Below, piece by piece: positions 9,015 to 17,660 of a stretch of 64,000 bases of DNA. The position numbers and the translations under genes were made by a program. The first letter of the stretch is position 1. Every line of letters starts with the position of its first letter. The stretch spans positions 39,316-103,315 of the forward strand of contig CAVZBR010000014.1 in assembly GCA_963773585.1 (NCBI GenBank). The letters run 5' to 3'. The notes under the pieces are model-generated. The model was not told where the DNA came from. It did no database searches and saw only the letters and a list, made by a program, of their open reading frames with translations. Origin of the DNA: CAVXJN01 sp963773585. GTDB lineage: Bacteria; Pseudomonadota; Gammaproteobacteria; JASBUN01.

Positions 9015-10466
9015 ATGACGACGCCGGACCTGCGCTCGGCGCAACGACCGCTGCCCGACCCGCTGCTGACCGAAATCGCCGATTACGTATTGACGTTCGA
9101 GGTGCGTGACCGTCACGAGGCCTTGGAAACCGCACGTTATTGTTTGATGGATTCCATCGGGTGTGCGCTGTTGGCACTGGATTTTCCCGCGTGCTCCAAG
9201 TTGCTCGGACCCGTGGTCCCCGGCGCCGTGCTGCCGGGCGGGGCCCGCGTTCCCGGTACTGCCCACGAGCTCGAGCCGGTGCAGGCCGCGTTCAACATCG
9301 GCGCCATGGTTCGCTGGCTGGACTTCAACGATACCTGGCTCGCGGCGGAATGGGGCCATCCTTCCGACAATCTCGGCGCCATCCTGGCCATCGCGGACTA
9401 CTTGGACCGCCGCGACACCGGCACCGGGCTCAATATGGGCGATGTGCTCGCCGCCATGATCAAGGCCCACGAGATCCAGGGCGTGCTGGCGTTGGACAAC
9501 AGCTTCAACCGTGTTGGACTGGATCACGTGCTGCTGGTGCGAATTGCATCCACCGCAGTGGTCGCGGCGTTGTTGGGCGGCAGCCGGGAGCAGGTCATCA
9601 ATGCACTGTCCAACGCCTTTATCGACGGCGGTGCGCTGCGCACCTATCGTCACGCGCCGAACACCGGTTCGCGAAAGAGCTGGGCGGCGGGAGACGCCTG
9701 CAGCCGGGCCGTACGTATGGCGCTGCTGGCCATGACCGGCGAGATGGGTTACCCGTCGGCCCTGACGGCGCCACGCTGGGGTTTTCAGGACGTGCTGTTT
9801 CGGGGTCAGCCGCTGGGTTTGTCGCAGCCACTGGGCAGCTACGTGATGGAGAACGTGCTGTTCAAGATCCTGGTGCCGGCGGAGTTCCACGCCCAGACTG
9901 CAGTGGCGGCAGCGCTGGAACTGCATGCGCAAGTGCGCGATCGGCTCGCTGAAATCGAATGCATCGTCATCGAAACTCAGGAAGCTGCAGTGCGCATCAT
10001 CGATAAGACTGGGCCGCTGGACAATCCCGCCGACCGGGATCACTGCCTGCAATATATGGTGGCGGTGCCGCTGATCTTCGGCCGCCTCGAGGCGCAAGAC
10101 TACGAAGACGCGACTGCCGCCGATCCGCGTATCGACGCGCTGCGGGATAAGATGATGGTGCAGGAAAATCCGCAGTTCAGCCAGGAGTACATGGACCCGG
10201 GGAAGCGGGCTATCGGCAACGCCGTACAGGTGTTTTTCCGGGACGGGACGGCAACGGAGCGGGTCGCGGTGGAGTATCCCGTGGGCCATCGCCGTCGACG
10301 GCGGGAAGGCATGCCGTTGCTGGTGAAGAAATTCGAAACCAACCTCTATGGGCGCTTTCCCCGGGCACAGGGCGAGGCCCTAGTGGACGCGCTTTCTGAT
10401 CGACAAAACCTGGAATCAATGCGCGCGAGCGCATTCATGGACCTGCTCGCCGTAAAGACGGCTTGA
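9015..10466 (+). CDS. prpD: 2-methylcitrate dehydratase PrpD
   Basis: PrpD removes water from 2-methylcitrate to give 2-methylaconitate; it belongs to the cofactor-free MmgE/PrpD family. The 483-residue length matches PrpD. The N-terminal half contains the conserved RWLDFNDTW and EWGHPSDN segments. It starts 37 bases after prpC with AAGGAAA upstream. It ends the cluster and faces the convergent acuI. No prpF or acnD is present, as expected when the PrpD route is used. Confidence 0.93.
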   Translation: MTTPDLRSAQRPLPDPLLTEIADYVLTFEVRDRHEALETARYCLMDSIGCALLALDFPACSKLLGPVVPGAVLPGGARVPGTAHELEPVQAAFNIGAMVRWLDFNDTWLAAEWGHPSDNLGAILAIADYLDRRDTGTGLNMGDVLAAMIKAHEIQGVLALDNSFNRVGLDHVLLVRIASTAVVAALLGGSREQVINALSNAFIDGGALRTYRHAPNTGSRKSWAAGDACSRAVRMALLAMTGEMGYPSALTAPRWGFQDVLFRGQPLGLSQPLGSYVMENVLFKILVPAEFHAQTAVAAALELHAQVRDRLAEIECIVIETQEAAVRIIDKTGPLDNPADRDHCLQYMVAVPLIFGRLEAQDYEDATAADPRIDALRDKMMVQENPQFSQEYMDPGKRAIGNAVQVFFRDGTATERVAVEYPVGHRRRRREGMPLLVKKFETNLYGRFPRAQGEALVDALSDRQNLESMRASAFMDLLAVKTA

Positions 10467-10489
10467 GCGGCCATGGTCAAACCAACCTT

Positions 10490-10507
10490 CAGCTCAGCCC
10501 CGGGGCT
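10490..10507. repeat. GC-rich palindrome between convergent prpD and acuI
   Basis: AGCCCCGGGGCT (10496-10507) is a perfect 12-base palindrome flanked by two copies of CAGCTCAG. It lies in the 64-base gap between the convergent prpD and acuI genes, where a transcription stop is expected. There is no T-run on either strand, so it is not a standard intrinsic terminator. Confidence 0.3.
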
Positions 10508-10530
10508 CAGCTCAGCGGCGAGGTCGAGCG

Positions 10531-11526
10531 CTACTCGTCAGCGATGCGCACCACCGTGCGGCCGGTGGCCGGACGCCGAAGGTGATCCTCGAGTGCGGCA
10601 GGCAAGTCCTCGAAAGCGATGGTACGTGCGACGATACGGGACAGATGACGTGGCTTGAGGTCGCTGCCGAGACGCTCCCAAGCCCGCAGTCGATCCGCTG
10701 CCGGACACATCACCGAATGGATGCCCAGCAAGGACACTGCGCGCAGGATGAATGGCATCACCGTAGTGTGGAGTTCGTGACCGGCCGCCAATCCGATGGA
10801 CGCGATGTTACCGAAAGGCTTCACCGTGCGCGTCAGCCAGGCCAACGGCTCCCCGCCGAGGTTGTCTACCGCGCCTCCCCATTGTGCTTTCTCCAACGGG
10901 CGCTTACCGAAATCGACCTGCTCGCGCAGCAAAACACGCGTCGCCCCCAATTCCTGCAGATAGTCCGCCGCCTCCGGTTTGCCGGAATAGGCGACCACCT
11001 CGTAGCCGGCGCCGGAAAACAGGTCGATGGCGATGCTGCCGACGCCGCCACTCGCGCCGGTCACCAGGATGGGCCCCAGTTCCGGATGCTGACCATTGCG
11101 CTCCATACGTTGCAGTGCCAGCGCCGCGGTGAAGCCCGCGGTGCCGATCGCCATGGCATCGTGCAAGGACAGCGTTTCGGGCAGAGGCACCACGCAGTCC
11201 CCGGGTACTCGGACATATTCTGCATAACCGCCGTCGCGGGATTCCGACAATTCGCAACCGCATACCAGCACCGGGTCGCCGGGCCGGAAGCGTGAATCGG
11301 TGGATTCGTGCACCGTGCCGCTGACGTCGATGCCGCCGACCAACGGGTAGTGGCGCAGAATCTTAGCCTTTCCGGTCGCGGCCAGTGCGTCCTTGTAATT
11401 GATGCCGGAATACGCCGCGCGGATCACCACGTCACCGCTGCTCAGCTCTTCCAGAGTCAAGGTTTCGATGCCGGCATGCACGCCGCCCGCATGCTCGTGA
11501 ATCCGAAAACCGCGAAACTCGACCAT
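10531..11526 (-). CDS. acuI: AcuI/YhdH-family acryloyl-CoA reductase-like zinc-free MDR oxidoreductase
   Basis: The protein is a medium-chain NADPH-dependent reductase of the YhdH/AcuI family, which reduces acryloyl-CoA to propionyl-CoA. The start at 11526 is chosen because GGGAGCA precedes it and the product (331 residues) then begins at the family N-terminus; an in-frame extension to 11625 lacks homology. The nucleotide-binding motif GASGGVGSIA is present, and the YSGINYKDALA segment is typical of the family. Its position facing prpD supports a propionyl-CoA link, but the substrate is inferred. Confidence 0.8.
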   Translation of the reverse strand: MVEFRGFRIHEHAGGVHAGIETLTLEELSSGDVVIRAAYSGINYKDALAATGKAKILRHYPLVGGIDVSGTVHESTDSRFRPGDPVLVCGCELSESRDGGYAEYVRVPGDCVVPLPETLSLHDAMAIGTAGFTAALALQRMERNGQHPELGPILVTGASGGVGSIAIDLFSGAGYEVVAYSGKPEAADYLQELGATRVLLREQVDFGKRPLEKAQWGGAVDNLGGEPLAWLTRTVKPFGNIASIGLAAGHELHTTVMPFILRAVSLLGIHSVMCPAADRLRAWERLGSDLKPRHLSRIVARTIAFEDLPAALEDHLRRPATGRTVVRIADE

Positions 11527-12054
11527 CGCATTGCTCCCGTATGTTTGTGGCGGCCAAATTCCAGTAGTGGTCAAAGCCGCGGTTCGAGGGTAGCAGGGGG
11601 CTGGCACCCTGACAGTGCATTGCATGCCCGATCACCTGGCCCGTGACAGCCGGTGGCCACCAGTCATACGGCTGTGCCGCTTGCGTCTGCAAAAACGGGG
11701 CCGTCGAAGCGCGGTGTGCCTGAATTCGAAACTGCGGTGACCGCGTTCGACGCCTCCGGCTATCCTCCCGTGGGCGTAAGTGTGGCTGCTGGGCGCAGTT
11801 TCTCAACCATTGCCATGTTCTGGGGCAAGCGACTTCGAGCAAGCACGGTTCGACGCTCGGAGCGAGTCGTCTGCCGGCGGTGTGAACCGGCATAGACTGC
11901 GTTTATAGGAAGACCGGGCTGGTTTTGGCTATCTCAGCCCCGGTCTTGCTGGCGGGGAGACCGGCAGGGCGATGCGCCTGGCGCTTGCGGACTCCTCGCT
12001 CTATTCTGGGTACTTCGACACTACATCAACCGCGCGACTTCGTTACGGCCCGCC
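11527..12054. other. Intergenic region without a supported gene
   Basis: These 528 bases separate the divergent acuI and a hypothetical gene. Open frames of 80 residues on the plus strand and 153 on the minus strand show no recognisable protein pattern and overlap each other. A 10-base palindrome GGTGGCCACC (11652-11661) and the hairpin at 11910-11947 are the only structures seen. Promoters for both flanking genes must lie here, but no strong boxes were found. Confidence 0.5.
11910..11947. repeat. Long hairpin
   Basis: AAGACCGGGCTG (11910-11921) pairs with CAGCCCCGGTCTT (11935-11947) around a 13-base loop, with one bulged C. The stem is stable, but no T-run follows on either strand, so it could be a factor-dependent stop, an operator or an RNA structure in the leader of the downstream hypothetical gene. 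Confidence 0.35.
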
Positions 12055-12396
12055 ATGATGCGATTGTCCAAAGCGCTAAGCAGTTGGGAAACGCCCGGAT
12101 TCGAACGGGCGTTGAAAGATGAAATCGAACGCCTGCCCATGGATTCGTTGCCTCTGCAACGCGGTTTGAAGTCCACCAGCTATGCCGTGGACACAGGGTT
12201 TGAAGCCATGATCATCCGCGTCGACGACGCCGGCCCGGTCATCAGGGTCAAGACGGGCATCTTCTTTGCGGGGATCGTTGCCGGTTGCAGCTGCGCCGAC
12301 GATCCGACACCCGTCGAGGAGCAGAGCGAGTACTGCGTAGTGCAATTTGAAATCGAAAAGTCGAGTGGCGAAGCCCGCGTCGCGTTGCTCGACTGA
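12055..12396 (+). CDS. Conserved hypothetical protein with a CxC cysteine motif
   Basis: The 113-residue product has an N-terminal helical part and a beta-rich C-terminal part with a cysteine group: Cys78, Cys80 (GCSCADDP) and Cys94 (SEYC). Such spacing could bind a metal or form a disulfide. There is no signal peptide or membrane helix. I recall similar short proteins from other gammaproteobacteria but no function. ATG codons at 12055 and 12058 are both possible. It is preceded by a long intergenic region and is probably monocistronic. Confidence 0.65.
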   Translation: MMRLSKALSSWETPGFERALKDEIERLPMDSLPLQRGLKSTSYAVDTGFEAMIIRVDDAGPVIRVKTGIFFAGIVAGCSCADDPTPVEEQSEYCVVQFEIEKSSGEARVALLD

Positions 12397-12595
12397 ACGC
12401 GTCCAGAGCAAGCACGCGCCGACGTATCCCTGAATCTAAACGGCCTTGTTCCGGGCCGCACGCCGACCGTTTTCCGGCCGGATGCCTGCACCGGGTCCTC
12501 CTTGCATTAACGCGATTTTCGGTAATGATTAAGGCTGACTCAGAACGTGGCCGGACGCGAGCGGCGAGTGGCCAACCAGACAAAAGGAGAGTGCC

Positions 12596-13246
12596 GTGAG
12601 GGCCGTCGGGCAATTGATTGCGGTAACGCTTCTGGTGGCGGGCTGCGCCTCGGTGCCACCGGAGGCGCCGCAACTGTCAACGGAATTGGGCAAGCGGATT
12701 TCGGCGATCGAAGAGGCCAATATCACCTTGCTGCATCGGTTCTTCGACCAAAAGCGCGCCCAAGTCGACCGCTTCATCGAACAAGAATGGGCGCCGTTGT
12801 TCGCTGACGAATTCTTCAATAATCCCACCATCTCCGACGCCTGGAATACAATCGTCCACGAGGACGATAAAAAGCAAAGGCTGACTTTCCTGGTCAAGTC
12901 CGGACCAAGGTTGCAAAAAGCGATCAACGCCAAACGACTTGAACTTATCCAGCCTTTGGATGATCTCGAAAGACGGATCGAGAAGAAAGTCCGCGACGAC
13001 TACGTGCAGGCGCGGGCGCTCAACAATGCCATTACCAGTTTTCTGCTGTCTGCATCCAAAATCTCCGAGAACCGCAACCGATACCTGGAGTCGGTGGGTG
13101 TGAAAGATCAACAGGTGGGCAAATGGATTGACCAGACTGACGATGCGGTCGCCAACCTGTTGAGCACCACTCAGGCTGGTAAAGACAGGGTGGATCGGGG
13201 CAAGGCATTTATCGAAAAGATCCGCAATATCCGTGACGCCATCTGA
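12596..13246 (+). CDS. Predicted helical lipoprotein, unknown function
   Basis: The 216-residue product has a short signal peptide ending in the lipobox LVAGC, with the lipidated cysteine at residue 17. The rest is charged and predicted helical, probably coiled coil, rich in Glu, Lys and Arg. GTG is the start, with AAAAGGAG just upstream. It is followed within 18 bases by a 94-residue protein and then a diheme cytochrome, so the three form one unit. No family was recognised. Confidence 0.75.
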   Translation: MRAVGQLIAVTLLVAGCASVPPEAPQLSTELGKRISAIEEANITLLHRFFDQKRAQVDRFIEQEWAPLFADEFFNNPTISDAWNTIVHEDDKKQRLTFLVKSGPRLQKAINAKRLELIQPLDDLERRIEKKVRDDYVQARALNNAITSFLLSASKISENRNRYLESVGVKDQQVGKWIDQTDDAVANLLSTTQAGKDRVDRGKAFIEKIRNIRDAI

Positions 13247-13264
13247 ACCGCGGGGGACAGGGAA

Positions 13265-13549
13265 ATGCCGATAGATTGGGACCAGTTCGACAGCGAGGTC
13301 GACGACATCATTGCCGACAGTGCCGGCGCAACCGATGCTAGATTGGCATCGCGGATATCCTCCATTACGCGCATGACCGAGGAAGAAGTGCAGGCATTGT
13401 TCCCGCAGCCGGCGGATGCAAAAAAATTGACCGAGTTGATGAAGATTGTGAAATCGGCCGAAAGCCGCAATGTGAAGGTGAACCGAATCGTCTCCAATGC
13501 CGAGCAGTTCGGGGGTATTATGTTGACCCTGCTGGAAAAGTTTGCCTGA
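13265..13549 (+). CDS. Small hypothetical protein
   Basis: The 94-residue acidic, helical protein lacks signal peptide, cysteines and membrane segments, so it should be cytoplasmic. It sits 18 bases after the lipoprotein gene and its TGA overlaps the ATG of the following cytochrome gene, implying translational coupling with an exported partner. No family was recognised. A GGGGGACAGGGAA ribosome site precedes the ATG. Confidence 0.7.
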   Translation: MPIDWDQFDSEVDDIIADSAGATDARLASRISSITRMTEEEVQALFPQPADAKKLTELMKIVKSAESRNVKVNRIVSNAEQFGGIMLTLLEKFA

Positions 13550-14115
13550 TGACCATGGGCGAGCTATCGGATTCTCGAGCGGGCGGCGGACTGACAGCCG
13601 TGCGGCGCGTATTGCGCGCCCCGCTGGCGGCTGTCGCGGCGTACTTTGCGCTGGGTGGGGCGGTGATCGAAACCGCGCATAGCGCCGATCTGCATCGGCT
13701 GTGGGACGACCGCTGTATCGAGTGCCACGGGCACGCGGCGGAGTTCGCCCGACAGCGACTGTCCGTCGACGCCGATGGCAGGCTTCAAGGCGGCCATCCG
13801 GCACGTGACATGAAGCTGTTTCTGAGCAACCATTTTCTTCCGTTGCAGGACGTGGACGCGGTTTACGCGATGTTGTTGGCGCAGGCCCAAACCACCCCGA
13901 AGTTCAAACAGACCTGTGGCGGCTGTCATCAATCGGCGGCCCAATTTGCGCGCGATTCATTGTTTCTCCGAAGTGGCGTCTTGTATGGGCGCAGATCCGG
14001 GCAACCCGTGGAAGCGTTCCTGCAGGATCACCGAAACTTGAGTGGCGCGGACGCGGCGTTCTTTGCCGCGCTTCTGACCCGGGTTGCAAACGAAGTCGGC
14101 GTCGAATCGGAGTAG
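13549..14115 (+). CDS. Predicted periplasmic diheme c-type cytochrome
   Basis: The 188-residue protein has a long N-terminal export signal (about residues 20-46, ending near AHSA) and two heme c motifs, CIECH (56-60) and CGGCH (123-127). The two halves may be an old duplication, each followed by an SAAQFAR- or HAAEFAR-like segment. It overlaps the stop of the preceding gene by one base; an ATG six bases downstream is an alternative start. Its role is unknown; location and hemes suggest periplasmic electron transfer or redox sensing with the lipoprotein. Confidence 0.75.
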   Translation: MTMGELSDSRAGGGLTAVRRVLRAPLAAVAAYFALGGAVIETAHSADLHRLWDDRCIECHGHAAEFARQRLSVDADGRLQGGHPARDMKLFLSNHFLPLQDVDAVYAMLLAQAQTTPKFKQTCGGCHQSAAQFARDSLFLRSGVLYGRRSGQPVEAFLQDHRNLSGADAAFFAALLTRVANEVGVESE

Positions 14116-14191
14116 GATCCAGGTGGGCGCCAATGCTTTGGTAGGGTATGCGTTCTATACTGACGCCACCTAAAACGAATCAGGACAAACC

Positions 14192-14656
14192 ATGCTGAAC
14201 AAGAATCAAGCTGCTCCGGATTTCACCGTTCCGGACCAGGACGGAAAGGCCGTGCGATTGTCGGATTTCAAAGGGAAGCGAAACGTAGTGCTGTATTTCT
14301 ACCCCAAAGACGACACCCCGGGTTGCACCATCGAGGCCAATCAATTCACTGCATTGGCGGACGAATTCGCCGCGGCCGATACCGTCATATTGGGTGTGAG
14401 CAAGGACTCCAGTGAAAGTCATCAAGCCTTCATCGCAAAGTTCGGTTTGACCGTCAAGCTCCTGGCGGATACGTCTGGCGAACTGTGCGAACGGTACGGC
14501 GTATGGCAGGAAAAGGAAAAGAACGGCGTCAAAAAGATGGGTATTGTTCGTGCGACATTCCTGATAGACAAGGATGGAAACCTCGCCGACGTACAGTACG
14601 GCGTAGACCCCGAAGGCCATGCTCAGGAGATGTTGGACAAAGCCAAGGCGCTATAG
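14192..14656 (+). CDS. bcp: Bcp/PrxQ-type thioredoxin-dependent peroxiredoxin
   Basis: This peroxiredoxin reduces H2O2 and organic peroxides. The 154-residue protein carries the peroxidatic Cys45 in TPGCTIEA. The E. coli-type resolving cysteine five residues later is replaced by Asn50, so it is either a 1-Cys enzyme or uses the later cysteine near residue 96 (GELCERYG). A TATACT box at 14156-14161 could be the -10 element. The gene stands alone and converges on the sugar dehydrogenase. Confidence 0.92.
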   Translation: MLNKNQAAPDFTVPDQDGKAVRLSDFKGKRNVVLYFYPKDDTPGCTIEANQFTALADEFAAADTVILGVSKDSSESHQAFIAKFGLTVKLLADTSGELCERYGVWQEKEKNGVKKMGIVRATFLIDKDGNLADVQYGVDPEGHAQEMLDKAKAL

Positions 14657-14909
14657 ATTCGCGTCTTGCTGGTGGGATTAGCTGGAGCGGACTCCGCAAT
14701 GTATCCCCCGGCTGTGGCCATAACGCCCGACAGCCTGGCCCTGTTCGTGGGCATATTCGAAGTGCATTCATACTCGAACGAACGATGCACGAAACGGGCT
14801 TAATCGCGGCCCAGCTCGGGCACTACAAACAATATCTGGAACTATTGTTTACTCCGCAAAACGGCGGTTCCGACGGCGGCGCGTAACGCGGCTTGTGAGA
14901 AGTCGCCGA

Positions 14910-16064
14910 TCACGGTCGGCGGTAATAAATGCGGTAGAGCGCGCCGGCGTGGTCATCGGAAACCAGCAGCGAGCCGTCCGTCAGCACCAGCACATCCACC
15001 GGCCGGCCGCTCACCTTGCCGTCCTGCAGCCAACCGCTCGCGAACGGACGATAGCCGGTGGCGCGATTATCGTCGACGGTGACCAGGCTGACGCGATAGC
15101 CGACCTTCTTGGAACGGTTCCAGGAACCGTGTTCGGCGATGAAGATCTGCTTGCGGTACTGGGGTGGAAATTGATCGCCGGTATAGAAGCGCATGCCCAG
15201 TGCTGCGACGTGGGCGCCAAGCTTTTGCGCCGGCGGCACATAGTCGGCGCACGATTTGCCGCTGCCAAATTCCGGATCCAGGATGTCGCCGCCATGGCAA
15301 TAGGGATAGCCGAAGTGCAGCCCCGCTTCAGGTGCGCGGTTCAGTTCGTCCGGCGGCGCGTCGTCGCCCAGCCAGTCGCGTCCGTTGTCGGTAAACCAGA
15401 GCACGCCGTTGTCCGGGTTCCAATCGAAGCCCACGGTGTTGCGCACCCCTTTGGCAAACACCTGCATGTCGCTGCCGTCGGGTTTGAGTCGACGGATTTG
15501 TGCATAGCCGTGTTCGTCGCAGATATTGCAGGGTGCACCGACGCCCACATAGAGCATGCCGTCGGGCCCCATGCGCAGATAGCGCCAGCCGTGGTGGTGC
15601 TCCGACGGCAGATCGGCGGTGATAACCTCGGCTTTCGGCGGATCTTGCAGATGCCCCGCGAGCTTGCGGTAGCGCAGGATGCGGCTGGTTTCGGCAACGT
15701 ACAACGTGCCGTCGCGGTACGCGATGCCATTGGGGTTGTTCAGGTCGTCTGCGAGCACTTCCACGCGGTCGACTTTGTGATCGCCGTCATGGTCGATCAC
15801 GGCGTAGATCCGGCCTTGCTGGCGTGTGCTGACGTAAACGACGCCGTCATCGCCGAGCGCGAGCGAGCGGGCTCCTGGAACCTGATCCGTATACAAAGCG
15901 ATATGGAACCCGGGTGGCAGTTGGATATTGGCGACGTTGCCCGCCGCGGCGGAGTCGGTCCAGGGGCCGGCCAACAGCAAACCGACCCAAGCCAACGCCA
16001 CGAAACACGACCGTGCGCCGGCCAATGTACTGACTTGTCGCACGGTTTCGAGCCGGCACGGCAT
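14910..16064 (-). CDS. Exported PQQ-dependent sugar dehydrogenase (sorbosone/glucose dehydrogenase family)
   Basis: The protein is a six-bladed beta-propeller of the soluble glucose/L-sorbosone dehydrogenase family, which oxidises sugars with PQQ in the periplasm; some members have other or no known substrates. The start at 16064 gives 384 residues with a signal peptide ending near DSAAA. Propeller segments such as NPNGIAYRDGTLYVAE and GVRNTVGFDWNP are typical. The ATG overlaps the stop of the upstream quinone reductase gene (TGATG), so both are coupled. The actual substrate cannot be read from sequence. Confidence 0.82.
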   Translation of the reverse strand: MPCRLETVRQVSTLAGARSCFVALAWVGLLLAGPWTDSAAAGNVANIQLPPGFHIALYTDQVPGARSLALGDDGVVYVSTRQQGRIYAVIDHDGDHKVDRVEVLADDLNNPNGIAYRDGTLYVAETSRILRYRKLAGHLQDPPKAEVITADLPSEHHHGWRYLRMGPDGMLYVGVGAPCNICDEHGYAQIRRLKPDGSDMQVFAKGVRNTVGFDWNPDNGVLWFTDNGRDWLGDDAPPDELNRAPEAGLHFGYPYCHGGDILDPEFGSGKSCADYVPPAQKLGAHVAALGMRFYTGDQFPPQYRKQIFIAEHGSWNRSKKVGYRVSLVTVDDNRATGYRPFASGWLQDGKVSGRPVDVLVLTDGSLLVSDDHAGALYRIYYRRP

Positions 16065-17062
16065 CAGCAAATTTCCAATACCAGTTTGCCAGCCGAGCCG
16101 CCTTGCTCCAGCAGGCGGTGCGCTTCGGCTGCGGATTCGAGGGGAAGCGTGCGGTGTACCTCGATCCGCAAGGCTTGGCGGTCGAACAGTTCGGCGCAAC
16201 GAGTCAATATTTCCGCGTGATGGATCCGAGCCTCGGTGAGACCGAACAACATCGGGCTCAACATCAGCTCCAGGCTGATGCGCAGGTTGCGCTGCCGTGC
16301 CGGGCCCCAGTCGGTGTCGGCGTCGGGTTGCAGCAGCGTGACGAGATCGCCGTAGAACGCTACGGCTTCGGCGCTGCGGGAAAACGTTTCGCCGCCTACG
16401 GTGTCCAGAGCGATGTCGACGCCGCGGCCTTCAGTCCAGTCCAGTGCCGCCTGGACGAAATCCTCGTCGCGATAGAGAATCGCCCGTTCCGCGCCCAGCG
16501 AGCCTACCAGTTCCGCCTTCTCCGGGGTGCTGACCGTGGTCGCGATCCTTGCGCCGGCTTCCCGCGCGAGTTGTATTGCGACATGGCCAACGCCCCCGGC
16601 GCCGGCGTGAATGAGCACGGTTTGCTCGCGCTGCAGGCGCGCTCGGTCATGTAAAGACTCCCAGGCCGTGATTGCGACCAGCGGCACCGCAGCGGCCTGA
16701 ATGAAATCGAGGCTGCGCGGCTTGCGTGCCACGCAGCGTTCGTCAACCAGTGCGTACTCGGCATAGTTGCCGCGCGGACCGCCAATACCGCCGTCGCAGA
16801 AGTAGACTTCGTCGCCGGGCTGAAAATGACTGGCGTGGGGGCCGACTTGTTCGACGACACCCGCGCCGTCACAGCCTAGGACGTGGGGACCGTCTCCTTT
16901 GCGGAGCGGGCCGCGACCGCGGATTTTGGTATCCACGGGGTTGATGCCGGCCGCCTTGAGTTTGATCAGAAGGTCGCGATCGCCTTGCACCTGGGGCGGG
17001 TCAATATCCTGGGTCGCCAGCACTTCTGGTGCGCCCGCTTCGGTCATGACTACAGCTTTCAT
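16064..17062 (-). CDS. NADPH:quinone reductase-like zinc-free MDR oxidoreductase
   Basis: The 332-residue medium-chain reductase resembles quinone oxidoreductases of the QOR family. A ribosome site AAGGAGGACT lies just upstream of the ATG at 17062. The cofactor-binding segment HAGAGGVGHVAIQLA is present and the catalytic zinc ligands of alcohol dehydrogenases are absent. It is translationally coupled to the downstream sugar dehydrogenase. The substrate is unknown; quinone or enone reduction is inferred from family. Confidence 0.82.
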   Translation of the reverse strand: MKAVVMTEAGAPEVLATQDIDPPQVQGDRDLLIKLKAAGINPVDTKIRGRGPLRKGDGPHVLGCDGAGVVEQVGPHASHFQPGDEVYFCDGGIGGPRGNYAEYALVDERCVARKPRSLDFIQAAAVPLVAITAWESLHDRARLQREQTVLIHAGAGGVGHVAIQLAREAGARIATTVSTPEKAELVGSLGAERAILYRDEDFVQAALDWTEGRGVDIALDTVGGETFSRSAEAVAFYGDLVTLLQPDADTDWGPARQRNLRISLELMLSPMLFGLTEARIHHAEILTRCAELFDRQALRIEVHRTLPLESAAEAHRLLEQGGSAGKLVLEIC

Positions 17063-17192
17063 CTGAGTCCTCCTTGTGCCGCTTGGGTTCGCGCAGCTGA
17101 ACCCGGTTCCATGGTGTGTCGGAGAGGCGTTCAAGCATACACAATCGCCGGTAGCTGGAATACCATAGCGGCAGTCCCAGAAAGGTGCCGGT

Positions 17193-17660
17193 ATGTCGTT
17201 GGAGATCGAGAAAAAATTCCTTGTTTTGAACGATGCTTGGCGAGCCGATGCGGGCCGCGGGGTGCGATACAGGCAAGGTTATTTGTCGGAATCGGGGCCG
17301 GGATCGGTGCGCGTGCGCATCGGCGGCGATCGCGCCTATCTCAATATCAAGAGCGCGACCCTGGCGCAGCAACGGCTCGAATATGAGTATCCCATTCCGT
17401 TGGCCGATGCCGAGGAAATGCTGACGCGGGTCTGCGTGCAGCCATTGATCGAGAAAACCCGCTATGAAGCGGAGCACGCGGGACATACCTGGGAGGTGGA
17501 TGTGTTCGAAGGGGAAAATGCCGGACTGGTGGTAGCGGAAATCGAACTCGATACCGTGGACGAACCGTTCGAGCGTCCGGCCTGGGCCGGAGATGAAGTC
17601 AGCGACGATCCACGCTACTACAACGTCTGCCTCGTCAAGCATCCCTATAAGAGCTGGTAG
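17193..17660 (+). CDS. CYTH-domain protein (class IV adenylate cyclase/inorganic triphosphatase type)
   Basis: The 155-residue protein is a stand-alone CYTH domain with the signature ExExK at residues 4-8 (EIEKK), and further tunnel residues in RVRIGGDRAYLNIK and EIELD. Small bacterial CYTH proteins hydrolyse inorganic triphosphate; a few make cAMP. Its TAG overlaps the GTG of the next gene, a peptide-binding lipoprotein, so it heads an operon with transport genes and nagZ. No functional link between CYTH and transport is known to me. Confidence 0.87.
   Translation: MSLEIEKKFLVLNDAWRADAGRGVRYRQGYLSESGPGSVRVRIGGDRAYLNIKSATLAQQRLEYEYPIPLADAEEMLTRVCVQPLIEKTRYEAEHAGHTWEVDVFEGENAGLVVAEIELDTVDEPFERPAWAGDEVSDDPRYYNVCLVKHPYKSW

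Noticed and set aside
11653..11895. 80-codon plus-strand frame
   Set aside because: No homology pattern and no ribosome site, and it competes with an equally long minus-strand frame.
14784..14886. Short frame MHETGLIAAQLGHYK... after bcp
   Set aside because: Only 33 residues, no clear ribosome site, and it lies in the gap between convergent genes.
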